This document shows positions 1 to 7,668 of a stretch of 31,201 bases of DNA, one piece after another. Origin of the DNA: Lachnospiraceae bacterium (GTDB lineage Bacteria > Bacillota_A > Clostridia > Lachnospirales > Lachnospiraceae). How positions within the stretch are numbered: the first letter of the stretch is position 1; the number at the start of each line of letters is the position of its first letter. Made by a program: the position numbers and the translations under genes. A model generated the notes under the pieces. The model did no database searches and was not told where the DNA came from. It was given only the letters and a program-made list of their open reading frames with translations. The stretch is taken from NCBI GenBank assembly GCA_016291475.1, contig JAEEXJ010000030.1, positions 1 through 31,201 on the forward strand, in the 5' to 3' direction.

Positions 1-614
1 TATGTTGCAATAAGATCCGATGCTATACAACAGCTCAGGAACGATTTGCCGGTACCTACTGTACCACAAAAAAGGATATTTCGGTAGTCCGTATCAAAAG
101 TATCGATAAACCCTCTGCAATACTCGACCGCTTTGACAAAGTGATCTTTGGTCTCTTCGTCGAATACGTCGGTACGCATAACGGAAAAGTTGTTGTTTTT
201 AAGAAGAGCGGCCATTCCGGACTGCTCCAGAAGAATCTCCGACTCCCTTTTCCTGAAACATTTACACTTTTCGGCGGGCCCGTCAGATTTTACGATAAAT
301 CCCGTATCTTTGCAATAAGGACAAGTATAAATCCTGTCCGCATAGGCAGGATCCACGCCTGCTGCCTTCATGAGAGTTTCCCTCTCGGCCTTTGCCTCAG
401 CCAGCTTATCTGTGTAATCAGCCTCATCGTTTCCTTTGAGGGCCGCCAAAGCTTTTTCCGTGAGGATATCCATTATCTTCTGATCGGATTCCTTAAGTTC
501 GGGGTGTTCGGAATAGACCTTCTTCAGCCTCTCGTCACGGATCCTTTCATTTTCAATCCTTATGCTGCTGTATTCTTCCTGCAACCTTTCAAAGGCTCCG
601 TTCTGAAGTGCCAC
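1..614 (-). CDS. dnaC: DnaC/DnaI-type helicase loader, AAA+ ATPase (3' end outside window)
   Basis: ATP-binding protein of the DnaC/DnaI family, which loads the replicative helicase at origins and restarted forks. About 204 codons are visible and the gene continues past the left edge. The N-terminal half is charged and helical. It is followed by a probable zinc site, CPYC (Cys98/Cys101) plus CKC (Cys117/Cys119), and by a Walker A motif GTVGTGKS at residues 184-191 just before the edge. I chose GTG at 614: it has GGAG about 9 nt upstream, and an in-frame stop at 651-653 leaves no other ordinary start. The start lies 15 bases downstream of the dnaD stop, so the two genes are co-transcribed and probably translationally coupled. 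A zinc module followed by AAA+ is the arrangement expected of Firmicute helicase loaders. The Walker B and sensor motifs lie outside the window. Confidence 0.88.
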   Translation of the reverse strand, partial: MALQNGAFERLQEEYSSIRIENERIRDERLKKVYSEHPELKESDQKIMDILTEKALAALKGNDEADYTDKLAEAKAERETLMKAAGVDPAYADRIYTCPYCKDTGFIVKSDGPAEKCKCFRKRESEILLEQSGMAALLKNNNFSVMRTDVFDEETKDHFVKAVEYCRGFIDTFDTDYRNILFCGTVGTGKSFLSCCIASDLIAT

Positions 615-628
615 CTTTACGCTCCGTT

Positions 629-1789
629 TCAGTTCTTGATAAGCTTTTTCTCAAGTTCCTTAAAATCTATGTCGGTTCTCTGCGAAAACCTGTTGAATTT
701 ATTAGTGGAATTATCTCCTGCACCGGGTCCCTTTATTACTACGGGGCTCTTTTCCGCGGATGCTTCGAATGCCTTATCCAGATTCTCGACATCTCCAAGG
801 TTTCCTACGCCCTTATCCTTCCAGTTCTTAAGGATCTTGTCGGCATACTGGAAACGATTCTTCTCCGTTGCCATAACGGTCCTGTCGCAGGCTTCAAGGA
901 TAATATCATCGGAAAAACCGTACTCGCCGGTCCATTTGGTTATATAAGAGACTTCTTTGTCGGTAGGGGTATTACCCGTCTTACCGAGCTGTCTCATAAT
1001 GTCATAGACTTTTCTGTCATACCTTCCCGGAGCATTTTCCGCTTCCTGAGGAGTGGTTATACCGCGCTCTTTCCAGGATATGGCAACCTTTTCAATATAT
1101 CTGAAATCGGACTTATTTCTTGAAGCACAAGTTTGGAGGAGGTGATCGAAAAGTTCGTCCGAAAAACCGAGTTCATCGCAGATATATATTATGGTGCCGA
1201 TATCCGAAGGTGAAAGAGGCTTCTTCCTGTATTCTTCTGCGAGATAGAAAATATCTATTCCGCTTTCGGAGGAGGTATGGGAAGATTTGAATTCCCTTAC
1301 CATGGAAGGGGTATAAGAAGGCTTTGCGGGTATCGCTGCAGCCTTGTTTTCGGCCTCTGCATTACTTTCCGCAGCCTTTCGTTCGTTTTCGCTGAATACG
1401 GTCTGTTTTCCGGGAGACGATATGATCGTCTGGGGAACGACAAGCGACTGGGGTAAATGCGTGGACTCCACCGAGGGAGAAGCGCTGTCACTTCTGCACA
1501 GATTCTTAAGATGTACTCCGCAAAGGTTTCCCGCATCATCATAATCCAGATCCAGTATGCCCTTGCTCTGCCAGTACTTAAATGCTCTGAGCACATCCTT
1601 CTCGGTATAGTTGAACCTGTCTGCGATATCCGTTACGGATGTCTCCAGATTGGCGCTCATCATACGCACGGTATAGAGATATACCTTAAGCTGCGCATCA
1701 TTTGCATCGGTCATGTACTCGTCGATGAACCTGTTTGAAAGGATCGTCGCATTTATGTAGCTGTCCTGATAGATTGTTAACTGTGACAA
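629..1789 (-). CDS. dnaD: DnaD-domain replication initiation protein
   Basis: DnaD-family primosome protein of about 386 aa that works with DnaA and the helicase loader in replication initiation and restart. Residues 1-95 match the DnaD N-terminal winged-helix style, with FIDEYM and DAQLKVYLY near the start. Two C-terminal DnaD (DnaB_2) repeats follow, each ending in the YxxxIxxxW signature of this domain: Tyr231-Trp239 and Tyr315-Trp323. I prefer TTG at 1789, which gives MSQLTIYQDS. It has a G-rich Shine-Dalgarno (CGGGGG) upstream and matches the usual family N-terminus. The longer alternative, GTG at 1837, overlaps the putative -10 box (1837-1842) and has no ribosome binding site. The gene is followed directly by the dnaC-type loader. 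The start codon is the main uncertainty. Confidence 0.88.
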   Translation of the reverse strand: MSQLTIYQDSYINATILSNRFIDEYMTDANDAQLKVYLYTVRMMSANLETSVTDIADRFNYTEKDVLRAFKYWQSKGILDLDYDDAGNLCGVHLKNLCRSDSASPSVESTHLPQSLVVPQTIISSPGKQTVFSENERKAAESNAEAENKAAAIPAKPSYTPSMVREFKSSHTSSESGIDIFYLAEEYRKKPLSPSDIGTIIYICDELGFSDELFDHLLQTCASRNKSDFRYIEKVAISWKERGITTPQEAENAPGRYDRKVYDIMRQLGKTGNTPTDKEVSYITKWTGEYGFSDDIILEACDRTVMATEKNRFQYADKILKNWKDKGVGNLGDVENLDKAFEASAEKSPVVIKGPGAGDNSTNKFNRFSQRTDIDFKELEKKLIKN

Positions 1790-1836
1790 AAAAGTGACCC
1801 CCGTTCGCCGCCTGATCCAAATCAGCGGTAATACCA

Positions 1837-1845
1837 CTTATATCA
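1837..1845 (-). promoter_or_regulatory. Putative extended -10 promoter of dnaD-dnaC
   Basis: On the minus strand TGATATAAG reads as an extended -10 (TGN plus TATAAG, 5 of 6 matches). It would start RNA near 1830 and leave a leader of about 40 nt before the TTG at 1789. No good -35 box is visible, as is common with extended -10 promoters. This is a sequence-only prediction. Confidence 0.4.
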
Positions 1846-1922
1846 CAAAGGCCACTTTCGCAAAATGGACAAAATGACGATTTATCAGAAAACATGCGGT
1901 TTTCAAGGTTAGCCACAAAATC

Positions 1923-2056
1923 GGTGGATTAAGTGGATTAAGTGGATAACAGGTGTAAGGTCCGCATGGATACTGGATTCAGATATCCACATAATAATTA
2001 AATAATCCACGGTATTTTCAACCCGTCAGGATTGAAACACCGTGGATATGTGGAAA
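1923..2056. promoter_or_regulatory. Cluster of DnaA-box-like 9-mers upstream of dnaD
   Basis: The consensus DnaA box is TTATCCACA. In about 135 bp I see AGTGGATAA (1941-1949, 8/9 on the minus strand), AGTGGATTA (1932-1940), GGTGGATTA (1923-1931), ATATCCACA (1983-1991, 8/9), TAATCCACG (2003-2011), CGTGGATAT (2041-2049) and a weaker TGTGGAAAG near 2049-2057. The first three are tandem, exactly 9 bp apart. The last few overlap the murC terminator hairpin. Position upstream of a replication-initiation operon suggests DnaA binding, either to regulate the operon or to titrate DnaA. No exact consensus box is present. Confidence 0.45.
2005..2047 (-). terminator. Hairpin downstream of murC, probable terminator
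   Basis: A 9-bp perfect outer stem (ATCCACGGT at 2005-2013 with ACCGTGGAT at 2039-2047) continues, after a small bulge, into an inner TTTCAA/TTGAAA stem. It lies just past the murC stop, and the minus strand then reads ATTATTTAATTATT, which is A/T-rich rather than a pure U tract. Termination is likely but not ideal. Confidence 0.55.
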
Positions 2057-2058
2057 GA

Positions 2059-3450
2059 TCAGCCGTTTAATAATGAATCGCCTATTTTATATACATCTCC
2101 GGCACCCATAGTTATCAACATATCTCCCTCTTGGCAATTTTTTCGGAGGAAGTCCTCAATTTTTTCAAATGAGGGGAAATAATAACTGGCGGTACCCTTT
2201 TTTCTGACAGCTTCGGCCAGAATTTCGGAACTCATTCCCAGAGTATCGGTTTCTCTCGCCGCATAAATATCCGCAAGAACAACCTTATCCGCCATGCTCA
2301 GCACCTGCGCAAAATCATCAAAGAAAGCCTTGGTCCTGGTATAAGTATGAGGCTGGAAAACAACCCAGAGATCCTTGTGCTTGACAGAGAGAGCGGCTTT
2401 CATGGTTGCCCTTATCTCGGTGGGATGATGAGCGTAATCATCAACCAGCATTACACCGCCCAGTATTGTTCCCTTTTTCTGGAATCTTCTGTCCGTTCCC
2501 TCAAAAGTATTAAGTGCCTTGGATACTGCGGTTTCTTCCGCACCGACCGCATCAGCAAACGCACATGCGGCCAATGCGTTCAGTATATTGTGCTCACCGG
2601 GAACTCCCAGGTGGATATGCATCCTGTCTTTGCCGTGAACCTTCAGATCAAACTCGGGACATCCCATATCGTCATAGAATACGTTGTCCGCGGTATAGTC
2701 GGGTTCTTTTCCGGTAGATGAAAGACCGAATGTTACCACATTGCACTCAAGCCCGTCCGTTATATAATCAGTATTTTCGATGGCGGAATTAATGATGAGT
2801 GTTCCGTCCGCCGATACAAGATTTGCAAATTTCTTAAAAGAAGACCTGATATCATCCAGATCCTTGAAGAAATCCAGATGATCTTCTTCTATATTAAGGA
2901 TAAGAGCGATATCCGGAAAAAAGTCCAAAAAGCTGTTGGTGTATTCGCATGCTTCGGTTACAAAGTAATCCCTTCCCCCGACTCTTATGTTTCCTCCGAT
3001 GGAAGGAAGCATTCCTCCTACGGTTATGGTGGGATCGGTATTCTGTGCCAGAAGGATCTCACTGATCATGGATGTGGTGGTGGTCTTTCCGTGGGTTCCG
3101 CTTATGGCAATCGAAGTCTTATAATTCTTCATCAGCTGGCCCACAAGCTGTGCACGGGTAAGCGAGGGGATTCCAAGTCTCTTAATCTCCACATATTCGG
3201 GATTATCGGGGTGGATCGCAGCGGTAAACACCGCAACCTCAATATCATCCGTGATATTCTCGGCTTTCTGGCCGTAGTAAACCTTGATTCCTTCTTTTTC
3301 CAGAAGATCCGTGACCTCCGAAGGGGCTCTGTCGGATCCCGATACATCGAAACCTTCACGCTTAAGTATGGTGGCCAGACCGCTCATACTTATGCCTCCG
3401 ATTCCGACAAAATAAACCTTTACAGGCTTAGAAAAGTCGATATTATACAT
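2059..3450 (-). CDS. murC: UDP-N-acetylmuramate--L-alanine ligase MurC
   Basis: Cytoplasmic ATP-dependent ligase that adds L-alanine to UDP-N-acetylmuramate, the first amino-acid step of peptidoglycan precursor synthesis. The product is 463 aa, normal for the family. The N-terminal Rossmann domain has VGIGGISMSG (residues 15-24), the central domain carries the ATP-binding GTHGKTTT motif (118-125), and the C-terminal domain contains the conserved DDYAHHPTEI. The start is the ATG at 3450, preceded by TTGGAGG at ideal spacing. An upstream in-frame start at 3486 would add 12 unrelated residues. It stands alone, divergent from queT and convergent with no gene. It has its own extended -10 promoter and a downstream hairpin. 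Confidence 0.97.
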   Translation of the reverse strand: MYNIDFSKPVKVYFVGIGGISMSGLATILKREGFDVSGSDRAPSEVTDLLEKEGIKVYYGQKAENITDDIEVAVFTAAIHPDNPEYVEIKRLGIPSLTRAQLVGQLMKNYKTSIAISGTHGKTTTTSMISEILLAQNTDPTITVGGMLPSIGGNIRVGGRDYFVTEACEYTNSFLDFFPDIALILNIEEDHLDFFKDLDDIRSSFKKFANLVSADGTLIINSAIENTDYITDGLECNVVTFGLSSTGKEPDYTADNVFYDDMGCPEFDLKVHGKDRMHIHLGVPGEHNILNALAACAFADAVGAEETAVSKALNTFEGTDRRFQKKGTILGGVMLVDDYAHHPTEIRATMKAALSVKHKDLWVVFQPHTYTRTKAFFDDFAQVLSMADKVVLADIYAARETDTLGMSSEILAEAVRKKGTASYYFPSFEKIEDFLRKNCQEGDMLITMGAGDVYKIGDSLLNG

Positions 3451-3530
3451 TTCGCGCCTCCAATTGCTTAAAAAAGCAGTAGACATAATTCGGATAATAA
3501 GATATTATCTCCCTTGTGTCCTAAACAGGT

Positions 3531-3539
3531 ATTATAGCA
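3531..3539 (-). promoter_or_regulatory. Extended -10 promoter of murC
   Basis: The minus strand reads TGCTATAAT, a perfect TATAAT with the TGN extension. RNA would start near 3524. No -35 match is seen at 17 bp. A perfect inverted repeat, GATAATA-AGA-TATTATC (3493-3509), falls 15-31 nt inside the transcript and could be an operator or a small hairpin. Confidence 0.6.
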
Positions 3540-3574
3540 TTTTTCGCTTATGTCTGCATCCCGGGCATTTTTAT

Positions 3575-3787
3575 CGTAACTCGGTCAGTTCGAAACCTTC
3601 CTGACCAAGCAAAAATTCAAAATCTGTTTTTTATTTACTTGTCTGCTTTCCGTATTGCTTCTTCAAAAAGCCTCGACAATGCCCGCATTGTCTACGTTTT
3701 TTTCATTGCAATCCAAAAAGCATCCTTCGTAAATCTAAAAACATCTTTTTCGAATTTTCGCTTAAAACAAAACTAGAGGAAAAACAA
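3575..3787 (+). promoter_or_regulatory. Structured leader of queT with terminator-like hairpin (possible riboswitch/attenuator)
   Basis: The gap before queT holds two hairpins on the plus strand: GGTCAG (3583-3588) pairing CTGACC (3601-3606), and GACAATGC (3675-3682) against GCATTGTC (3685-3692), followed 4 nt later by a run of seven or eight T. No plus-strand gene lies upstream, so a terminator here would act on the queT transcript itself. QueT genes are often controlled by preQ1 riboswitches. I could not match the class I preQ1 consensus here, and I cannot judge classes II and III by eye. Promoter position is unclear. Confidence 0.4.
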
Positions 3788-4321
3788 ATGAAAAACAACA
3801 AAGAAGTTCTGTTCATCACCTACGCTGCCGTAATAGCAGCGCTCTACACCGTGCTGTCCTATTATGCAGGTGTTCTCAACCTCGCAAGCGGGGTTATCCA
3901 GGTAAGATTCTCCGAAGCACTTACCATACTTGCAGCTTTTACTCCCGCTGCCATTCCCGGACTCTGGATCGGATGTATCATCAGTAATATCATACTTGCG
4001 TGCGACCCCATCGATGTCGTATTCGGTTCACTTGCAACCCTTATCGGTGCGGTAGGAACTTTCCTTCTCACTCATTCATACGACGGTGAAAAATGGGTTT
4101 TTAAAACCGGAAAGAAGAGCATGTTCCTTACTCCTCTCCCTCCCGTAATTTCAAATACCGTTATCGTTCCTTTTATCCTTGCATATGTATACCACTTCGA
4201 AGGAACTATTCCCTTTTTTATGCTGACTGTAGGTATCGGTGAGATCCTCAGCTGCTATGTACTGGGAATTCCCCTTTATCAGGCTCTCATACGCAGAAAA
4301 GATCAGATATTTTTGGCTTAA
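3788..4321 (+). CDS. queT: QueT family queuosine-precursor transporter (ECF S component)
   Basis: Integral membrane protein of 177 aa, the substrate-binding S component of an ECF transporter thought to import preQ1 or related queuosine precursors. The N-terminus (KEVLFITYAAVIAALYTVLS) followed by QVRFSEALTILAAFTPAAIP and GLWIGCIISNI is characteristic of QueT (old DUF988). About five or six hydrophobic helices span the protein. The ATG has AGAGGAAAAAC upstream. No ECF ATPase or T component lies in the window, so it probably uses the shared energising module, as group II S components do. The leader contains a terminator-like hairpin, suggesting attenuation. The function is inferred from family membership. 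Confidence 0.9.
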   Translation: MKNNKEVLFITYAAVIAALYTVLSYYAGVLNLASGVIQVRFSEALTILAAFTPAAIPGLWIGCIISNIILACDPIDVVFGSLATLIGAVGTFLLTHSYDGEKWVFKTGKKSMFLTPLPPVISNTVIVPFILAYVYHFEGTIPFFMLTVGIGEILSCYVLGIPLYQALIRRKDQIFLA

Positions 4322-4364
4322 TAAAGCCTTAAACAAGTCTTAAACGCACTCCTATGCGGTCCTA

Positions 4365-4373
4365 TGCTATATT
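4365..4373 (+). promoter_or_regulatory. Extended -10 promoter of the transglutaminase-like lipoprotein
   Basis: TGCTATATT gives an extended -10 with 5 of 6 matches, and a leader of about 24 nt with AGGAG before the ATG at 4404. Just upstream the 8-mer TCCTATGC occurs twice (4350-4367). No terminator is obvious after queT, so read-through is also possible. Confidence 0.45.
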
Positions 4374-4403
4374 CAAAGTGTAGTACCACATAGGAGATTT
4401 TTT

Positions 4404-5543
4404 ATGAAATACAGATTACTGGCAGCACTTCTTATTACTGCATTTTCAATAACCGCATGCGGAAAACCGACCGGTGAGGCCCTTGAAGAGATCATTGTCT
4501 CTTCTCAGGCGATCATCGAAGAAACCGAGGATGATCCGGAGGACGAAGTCGAGATACACGAGGAGGACAATGAGCCTACCAATGCCCCCACAGTGATCGA
4601 GGAAACCGCGGAAATAACGGAACCCTTCGAATTTAATCCCCATGTATTCTCGGAGAGAGATACGGAGCTTTGGGGCGAAGACACAAGAGAGGCATTCTTC
4701 AATTTCTGTGATGCGATCAGAAACGGTGAAGATACTTTCGAATGTCCCAATGAAAATGCTTATTACAATGTCGTCGGCGGAAGACTGATAAATTATTATT
4801 TCCCCGTTGCATATACCCTCATAAAAGATGATTATTACCAAAACACCGGATACAGCAACGGAGTGGGACAGATTCCCTACGGTGATGATAAAGAAGATTT
4901 CCTGGCCCGAGAAAAAAAATTCGAAGCCATCATCACTGACATTATTAACGCCAATGTAAGAAGCGATTACTCCGAATTTGAAACGGCGCTTTCACTGTAC
5001 ATCTACATGACTCAAAATTATTCGTATGATTATGATATGTATGCGGAGATGTACACCACCAGAGGCGATGAGATCGCAACCTACAGAGCTCTTATGGAAA
5101 AGCAGGGAATCTGCATGGAACTTGCGGGGGTTTACAATTATCTTCTCCTGCAATGCGGTGTGGAATCCGATGTGATCACCGGAGATAATCCTTCCCTGGG
5201 TGAAGGACATCAGTGGAACTATGTAAGAATAGGCGAAACGTATTATCATATAGATCCCACATTCGGTCTTGCTCTTCCTTATGTATGCTCCGGACACACC
5301 CAGCTTGATTTCTTCCTGATGACCGATGAGATAAGAGAAAACCGTGACGGCTTCCCTGTAGAAGATTTCGGAATCTGCGGAAGGGGCGATGAGAGCAGAG
5401 ATTATTTCGAATTTGCCGCAACCGATGATTCCTATGCAGACTTAAGATGGGGCTATTTCATCGAAATGGACACAGATCAAAATATCGTATCCTACTGTGA
5501 TTACACGGATGGAGAGATAAAAGAATTTAAATATACAGCCTAA
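4404..5543 (+). CDS. Lipoprotein with transglutaminase-like (cysteine protease fold) domain
   Basis: Secreted lipoprotein of 379 aa. A short signal peptide ends in a lipobox (SITAC, Cys19). Residues 20-75 are a highly acidic Glu/Asp/Thr-rich linker of the kind that spaces a domain from the membrane. The C-terminal half is a transglutaminase-core domain with the catalytic triad in order: Cys237 (KQGICME), His269 (GHQWNYV) and Asp284 (HIDPTFG). Such bacterial proteins act as surface proteases, amidases or cross-linking enzymes; the substrate here is unknown. The ATG is preceded by AGGAG. The gene appears to have its own promoter and ends about 10 bp before a long palindrome that probably terminates it. 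Confidence 0.88.
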   Translation: MKYRLLAALLITAFSITACGKPTGEALEEIIVSSQAIIEETEDDPEDEVEIHEEDNEPTNAPTVIEETAEITEPFEFNPHVFSERDTELWGEDTREAFFNFCDAIRNGEDTFECPNENAYYNVVGGRLINYYFPVAYTLIKDDYYQNTGYSNGVGQIPYGDDKEDFLAREKKFEAIITDIINANVRSDYSEFETALSLYIYMTQNYSYDYDMYAEMYTTRGDEIATYRALMEKQGICMELAGVYNYLLLQCGVESDVITGDNPSLGEGHQWNYVRIGETYYHIDPTFGLALPYVCSGHTQLDFFLMTDEIRENRDGFPVEDFGICGRGDESRDYFEFAATDDSYADLRWGYFIEMDTDQNIVSYCDYTDGEIKEFKYTA

Positions 5544-5552
5544 TAATGAAAC

Positions 5553-5639
5553 AGGTGGCGGTGAAACAGGGGGACGGTTCTGTCGTTCCACAAGATTCTT
5601 GTGGAACGACAGAACCGTCCCCCTGTTTCACCGCCACCT
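5553..5639. repeat. Perfect 43-bp-arm palindrome (REP/MITE-like element), bidirectional terminator
   Basis: Left arm 5553-5595 and right arm 5597-5639 are perfect reverse complements around one central base. The arm includes the core ACAGGGGGACGGTTC, shared with the element at 18120-18184. It sits between two convergent genes, 10 bp after one stop and 3 bp before the other, and so would form a very stable hairpin at the end of both transcripts. GGGGACGGTTC-type palindromes recur in many bacterial genomes and are often linked to REP-associated tyrosine transposases. No such transposase is in this window. Confidence 0.85.
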
Positions 5640-5642
5640 TTG

Positions 5643-6464
5643 TCATCTCTTAACCCCGAAAGAAAGGGATCTTTCCGGGCACTTGCTTATACATTTTCCG
5701 CATCTGATACAATCCGCATGATTGCATTCTTTTACGGGATTTAATCTCATGGGACATACTTTCTCACATGCGCCGCATCCCGTGCAGGTTGTTTTATCGT
5801 GATTTATCCTGATGAGCGCTATCTTATTGAACAGTCCGTAGATTGCCCCCAGAGGACATATAAACCGGCAAAAAGGCCTGAATACGGACGCAGAGCAAAG
5901 AAGTATTCCGATAAGTATCACGAACTTGATAAGAAATGTAAGATGTGCCTGAGATCTTAGGGTTTCATTGAATCCGACAAGAAACAATCCGCCTATGGTT
6001 CCCTGAGGACAGATGTATTTGCAAAACGCCGGATATCCCATTCCCTTTTCCAGGGAGATTACGATCGGTAAAGCAATGACAAATATCACAAGCATGACAT
6101 ACTTCAGCCACCCGAGTTTTCTTAATCTCCTCGTACATTTCGGAAATGGAATCTTGTATATAAGTTCCTGCAGAAGACCGAACGGACAGAGCCATCCGCA
6201 TACAAATCTTCCGAAAAGTGCGGCAAAGAGCAGAATGGATCCGATCACATATGTATTGACGCCCTTCTTCAGATTTCCCAGATTCTGCTGAAGCGAACCG
6301 AGCGGACACGATCCCGCAGCTGCGGGACATGAATAACAGTTCAGCCCCGGAACGCACACTCCCTTTGAGCTTCCTGTATGGAGCTTTCCCTTAAACAGGT
6401 TGGTCAGGAAGGGATTATATATGAGCGTTGTGATAAATTGTGTTATCTTCCTTCTTTTATCCAA
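5643..6464 (-). CDS. NapH/CcoG-like 4Fe-4S membrane ferredoxin protein
   Basis: Polytopic membrane iron-sulfur protein of 273 aa related to NapH, CcoG/RdxA and NosR C-terminal domains, which pass electrons between the membrane and extracytoplasmic partners. Several hydrophobic segments alternate with Cys-Pro motifs: CYSCP, CGWLCPFG, CKYICPQG and CRFICPLG. The C-terminus carries two classical 4Fe-4S motifs, with Cys227, 230, 233 and 237, then Cys252, 255, 258 and 262. The likely start is TTG at 6464, overlapping the end of the 49-aa CXXC gene by 8 bases, which implies translational coupling. It is the last gene of the operon with the TlpA-like protein, so it may supply electrons to that thioredoxin. 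That role is inferred. Confidence 0.88.
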   Translation of the reverse strand: MDKRRKITQFITTLIYNPFLTNLFKGKLHTGSSKGVCVPGLNCYSCPAAAGSCPLGSLQQNLGNLKKGVNTYVIGSILLFAALFGRFVCGWLCPFGLLQELIYKIPFPKCTRRLRKLGWLKYVMLVIFVIALPIVISLEKGMGYPAFCKYICPQGTIGGLFLVGFNETLRSQAHLTFLIKFVILIGILLCSASVFRPFCRFICPLGAIYGLFNKIALIRINHDKTTCTGCGACEKVCPMRLNPVKECNHADCIRCGKCISKCPERSLSFGVKR

Positions 6465-6606
6465 GTCCTATACACTCCAGACATAAAGCATTTCCTTTTC
6501 TTTCGGTCTCTTTTACCTTGCCGGAAAAAACACCGGCACTGATAAGTACTATCGAAAGGATCAAGAGGACAATGGCAAGAAGATTCCCTGTTTTCTTTTT
6601 ATCCAT
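6457..6606 (-). CDS. CD1871A-family small CXXC membrane protein
   Basis: Small gene of 49 aa encoding one N-terminal hydrophobic helix (about residues 8-27), a charged stretch and a C-terminal CLEC motif (Cys42-x-x-Cys45) ending ECIGLG. This layout matches the small clostridial family named after CD1871A, whose members end in a CLECIG-like sequence. The ATG has GGAG at 8 nt. It starts 23 bases after the TlpA-like gene and overlaps the 4Fe-4S gene downstream. The context of a thioredoxin and an iron-sulfur membrane protein suggests a thiol-redox role at the membrane. The molecular function is unknown. Confidence 0.82.
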   Translation of the reverse strand: MDKKKTGNLLAIVLLILSIVLISAGVFSGKVKETERKGNALCLECIGLG

Positions 6607-6629
6607 ATAAAACTCCGGATCTTACTCTG

Positions 6630-7658
6630 TTACTTCGCGGAATTTATCGCATCGTTTACAGTATCGTTCATCCAGTCATATGAAGCCTGGCCGAGGCAGT
6701 TTCCGCAAACGACTCCTTCGGAATCAATAACGATACTCAGAGGGACCGCTTCCAGCTCCATGCCTTCTATCTCCCATCCGTCCACATAATAAATGGGAAT
6801 TGTAACATCATAATCTTCGGCATACTGCAGACCAAGCTCGGGACCTTCATCAAGATCGATCATGATAAATGCGGCATCATCCGCAGTATCTTCATATACA
6901 CTTTCCATATCGGGCAATTCATAGAAACAGTAAGTGCACCATGTAGTGAAGAAGTTGATATACACCGCTTTCCCGCGGAATTCCGAAATGGTGTGAACCT
7001 CCCCTTCACTGTCATAGAATTCAAAGTCGGGGATCATCTCTCCGACCTCGTAACCTTCCCGAAGAGGCTCCTTAGGCTCTTCAGTCTCAGGATCTTCCAC
7101 AGATTCAGAGTCTTCGGAAGTGGCAGGATCTGCTTCTTCCACTACAGTATCCCAGGGAATATCCGATAAATACTTTTCGCGAAAATCGTCCGCTACGTCT
7201 TCATCCACTTCTGCAACCATTTCGACATATTTGACCGCATCACCGTATTCTTCATGCGTGATTGAATACTCTATGATATGTCCCATTCTTGTGAAAAAGT
7301 ATTCCTGAAAATCCTTAAAATCCCTTCTTCCGAGATTGACTTCAGCAAGATCATAGATATCCATCATTTCACCAACATCATGTTCATTGCCGTATACCAT
7401 AACAATCGACTTATATGGCTGAAGATTTTCGGGCATCAGTTCCATTGCCATTTCATATTGTTCTAAGGCTGAACCATTATTCATGTTTTTGAAATATTCG
7501 TCACCAAGCTTTAGTGCGATATCATATCTGAACTCGGGGGTACTGATATGATGTATGAGCGCTGCAGTGCCCGCTCCTATCACGGCAAGCAACGCGACTA
7601 CTGCGATTATCACAGCTATAGCTATTTTCTTTTTTCTTGATTTGTTTTCCTGATTCAT
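6630..7658 (-). CDS. Membrane-anchored TlpA/ResA-like thioredoxin
   Basis: Protein of 342 aa with a single N-terminal anchor (about residues 12-35), a helical TPR-like segment (residues 50-150), an acidic linker rich in Glu/Asp/Pro (about 170-200) and a TlpA/AhpC-type thioredoxin domain. The active site is WCTYC (Cys241/Cys244) and a cis-Pro is expected at Pro306. These proteins reduce disulfides or haem-binding cysteines outside the cytoplasmic membrane. A second CGNC pair lies at Cys318/Cys321, after the cis-Pro, which is unusual. The ATG at 7658 has GGAG 8 nt upstream; an in-frame start at 7706 lies inside the preceding gene. It follows the 850-aa gene by only 10 bases and precedes the CXXC and 4Fe-4S genes, forming one operon. 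Confidence 0.9.
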   Translation of the reverse strand: MNQENKSRKKKIAIAVIIAVVALLAVIGAGTAALIHHISTPEFRYDIALKLGDEYFKNMNNGSALEQYEMAMELMPENLQPYKSIVMVYGNEHDVGEMMDIYDLAEVNLGRRDFKDFQEYFFTRMGHIIEYSITHEEYGDAVKYVEMVAEVDEDVADDFREKYLSDIPWDTVVEEADPATSEDSESVEDPETEEPKEPLREGYEVGEMIPDFEFYDSEGEVHTISEFRGKAVYINFFTTWCTYCFYELPDMESVYEDTADDAAFIMIDLDEGPELGLQYAEDYDVTIPIYYVDGWEIEGMELEAVPLSIVIDSEGVVCGNCLGQASYDWMNDTVNDAINSAK

Positions 7659-7668
7659 GTTTTCTCCA

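Noticed and set aside
141..1123. Long plus-strand frames opposite dnaC and dnaD
   Set aside because: They are antisense shadows: the minus-strand products carry clear family motifs and the plus-strand frames have no ribosome sites or recognisable domains.
1790..1837. N-terminal extension of dnaD from GTG 1837
   Set aside because: The GTG overlaps the predicted -10, lacks a ribosome site and adds residues not expected in the family; TTG 1789 fits better.
1698..1916. 72-codon minus-strand frame with CPFC-x3-LC, upstream of dnaD
   Set aside because: It has no ribosome binding site, spans the putative dnaD promoter and overlaps the dnaD N-terminus in another frame. The cysteines look coincidental.
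3575..3787. Class I preQ1 riboswitch before queT
   Set aside because: AAAACTAGAGG near the start codon resembles the tail, but the required C-rich loop and upstream stem are absent.
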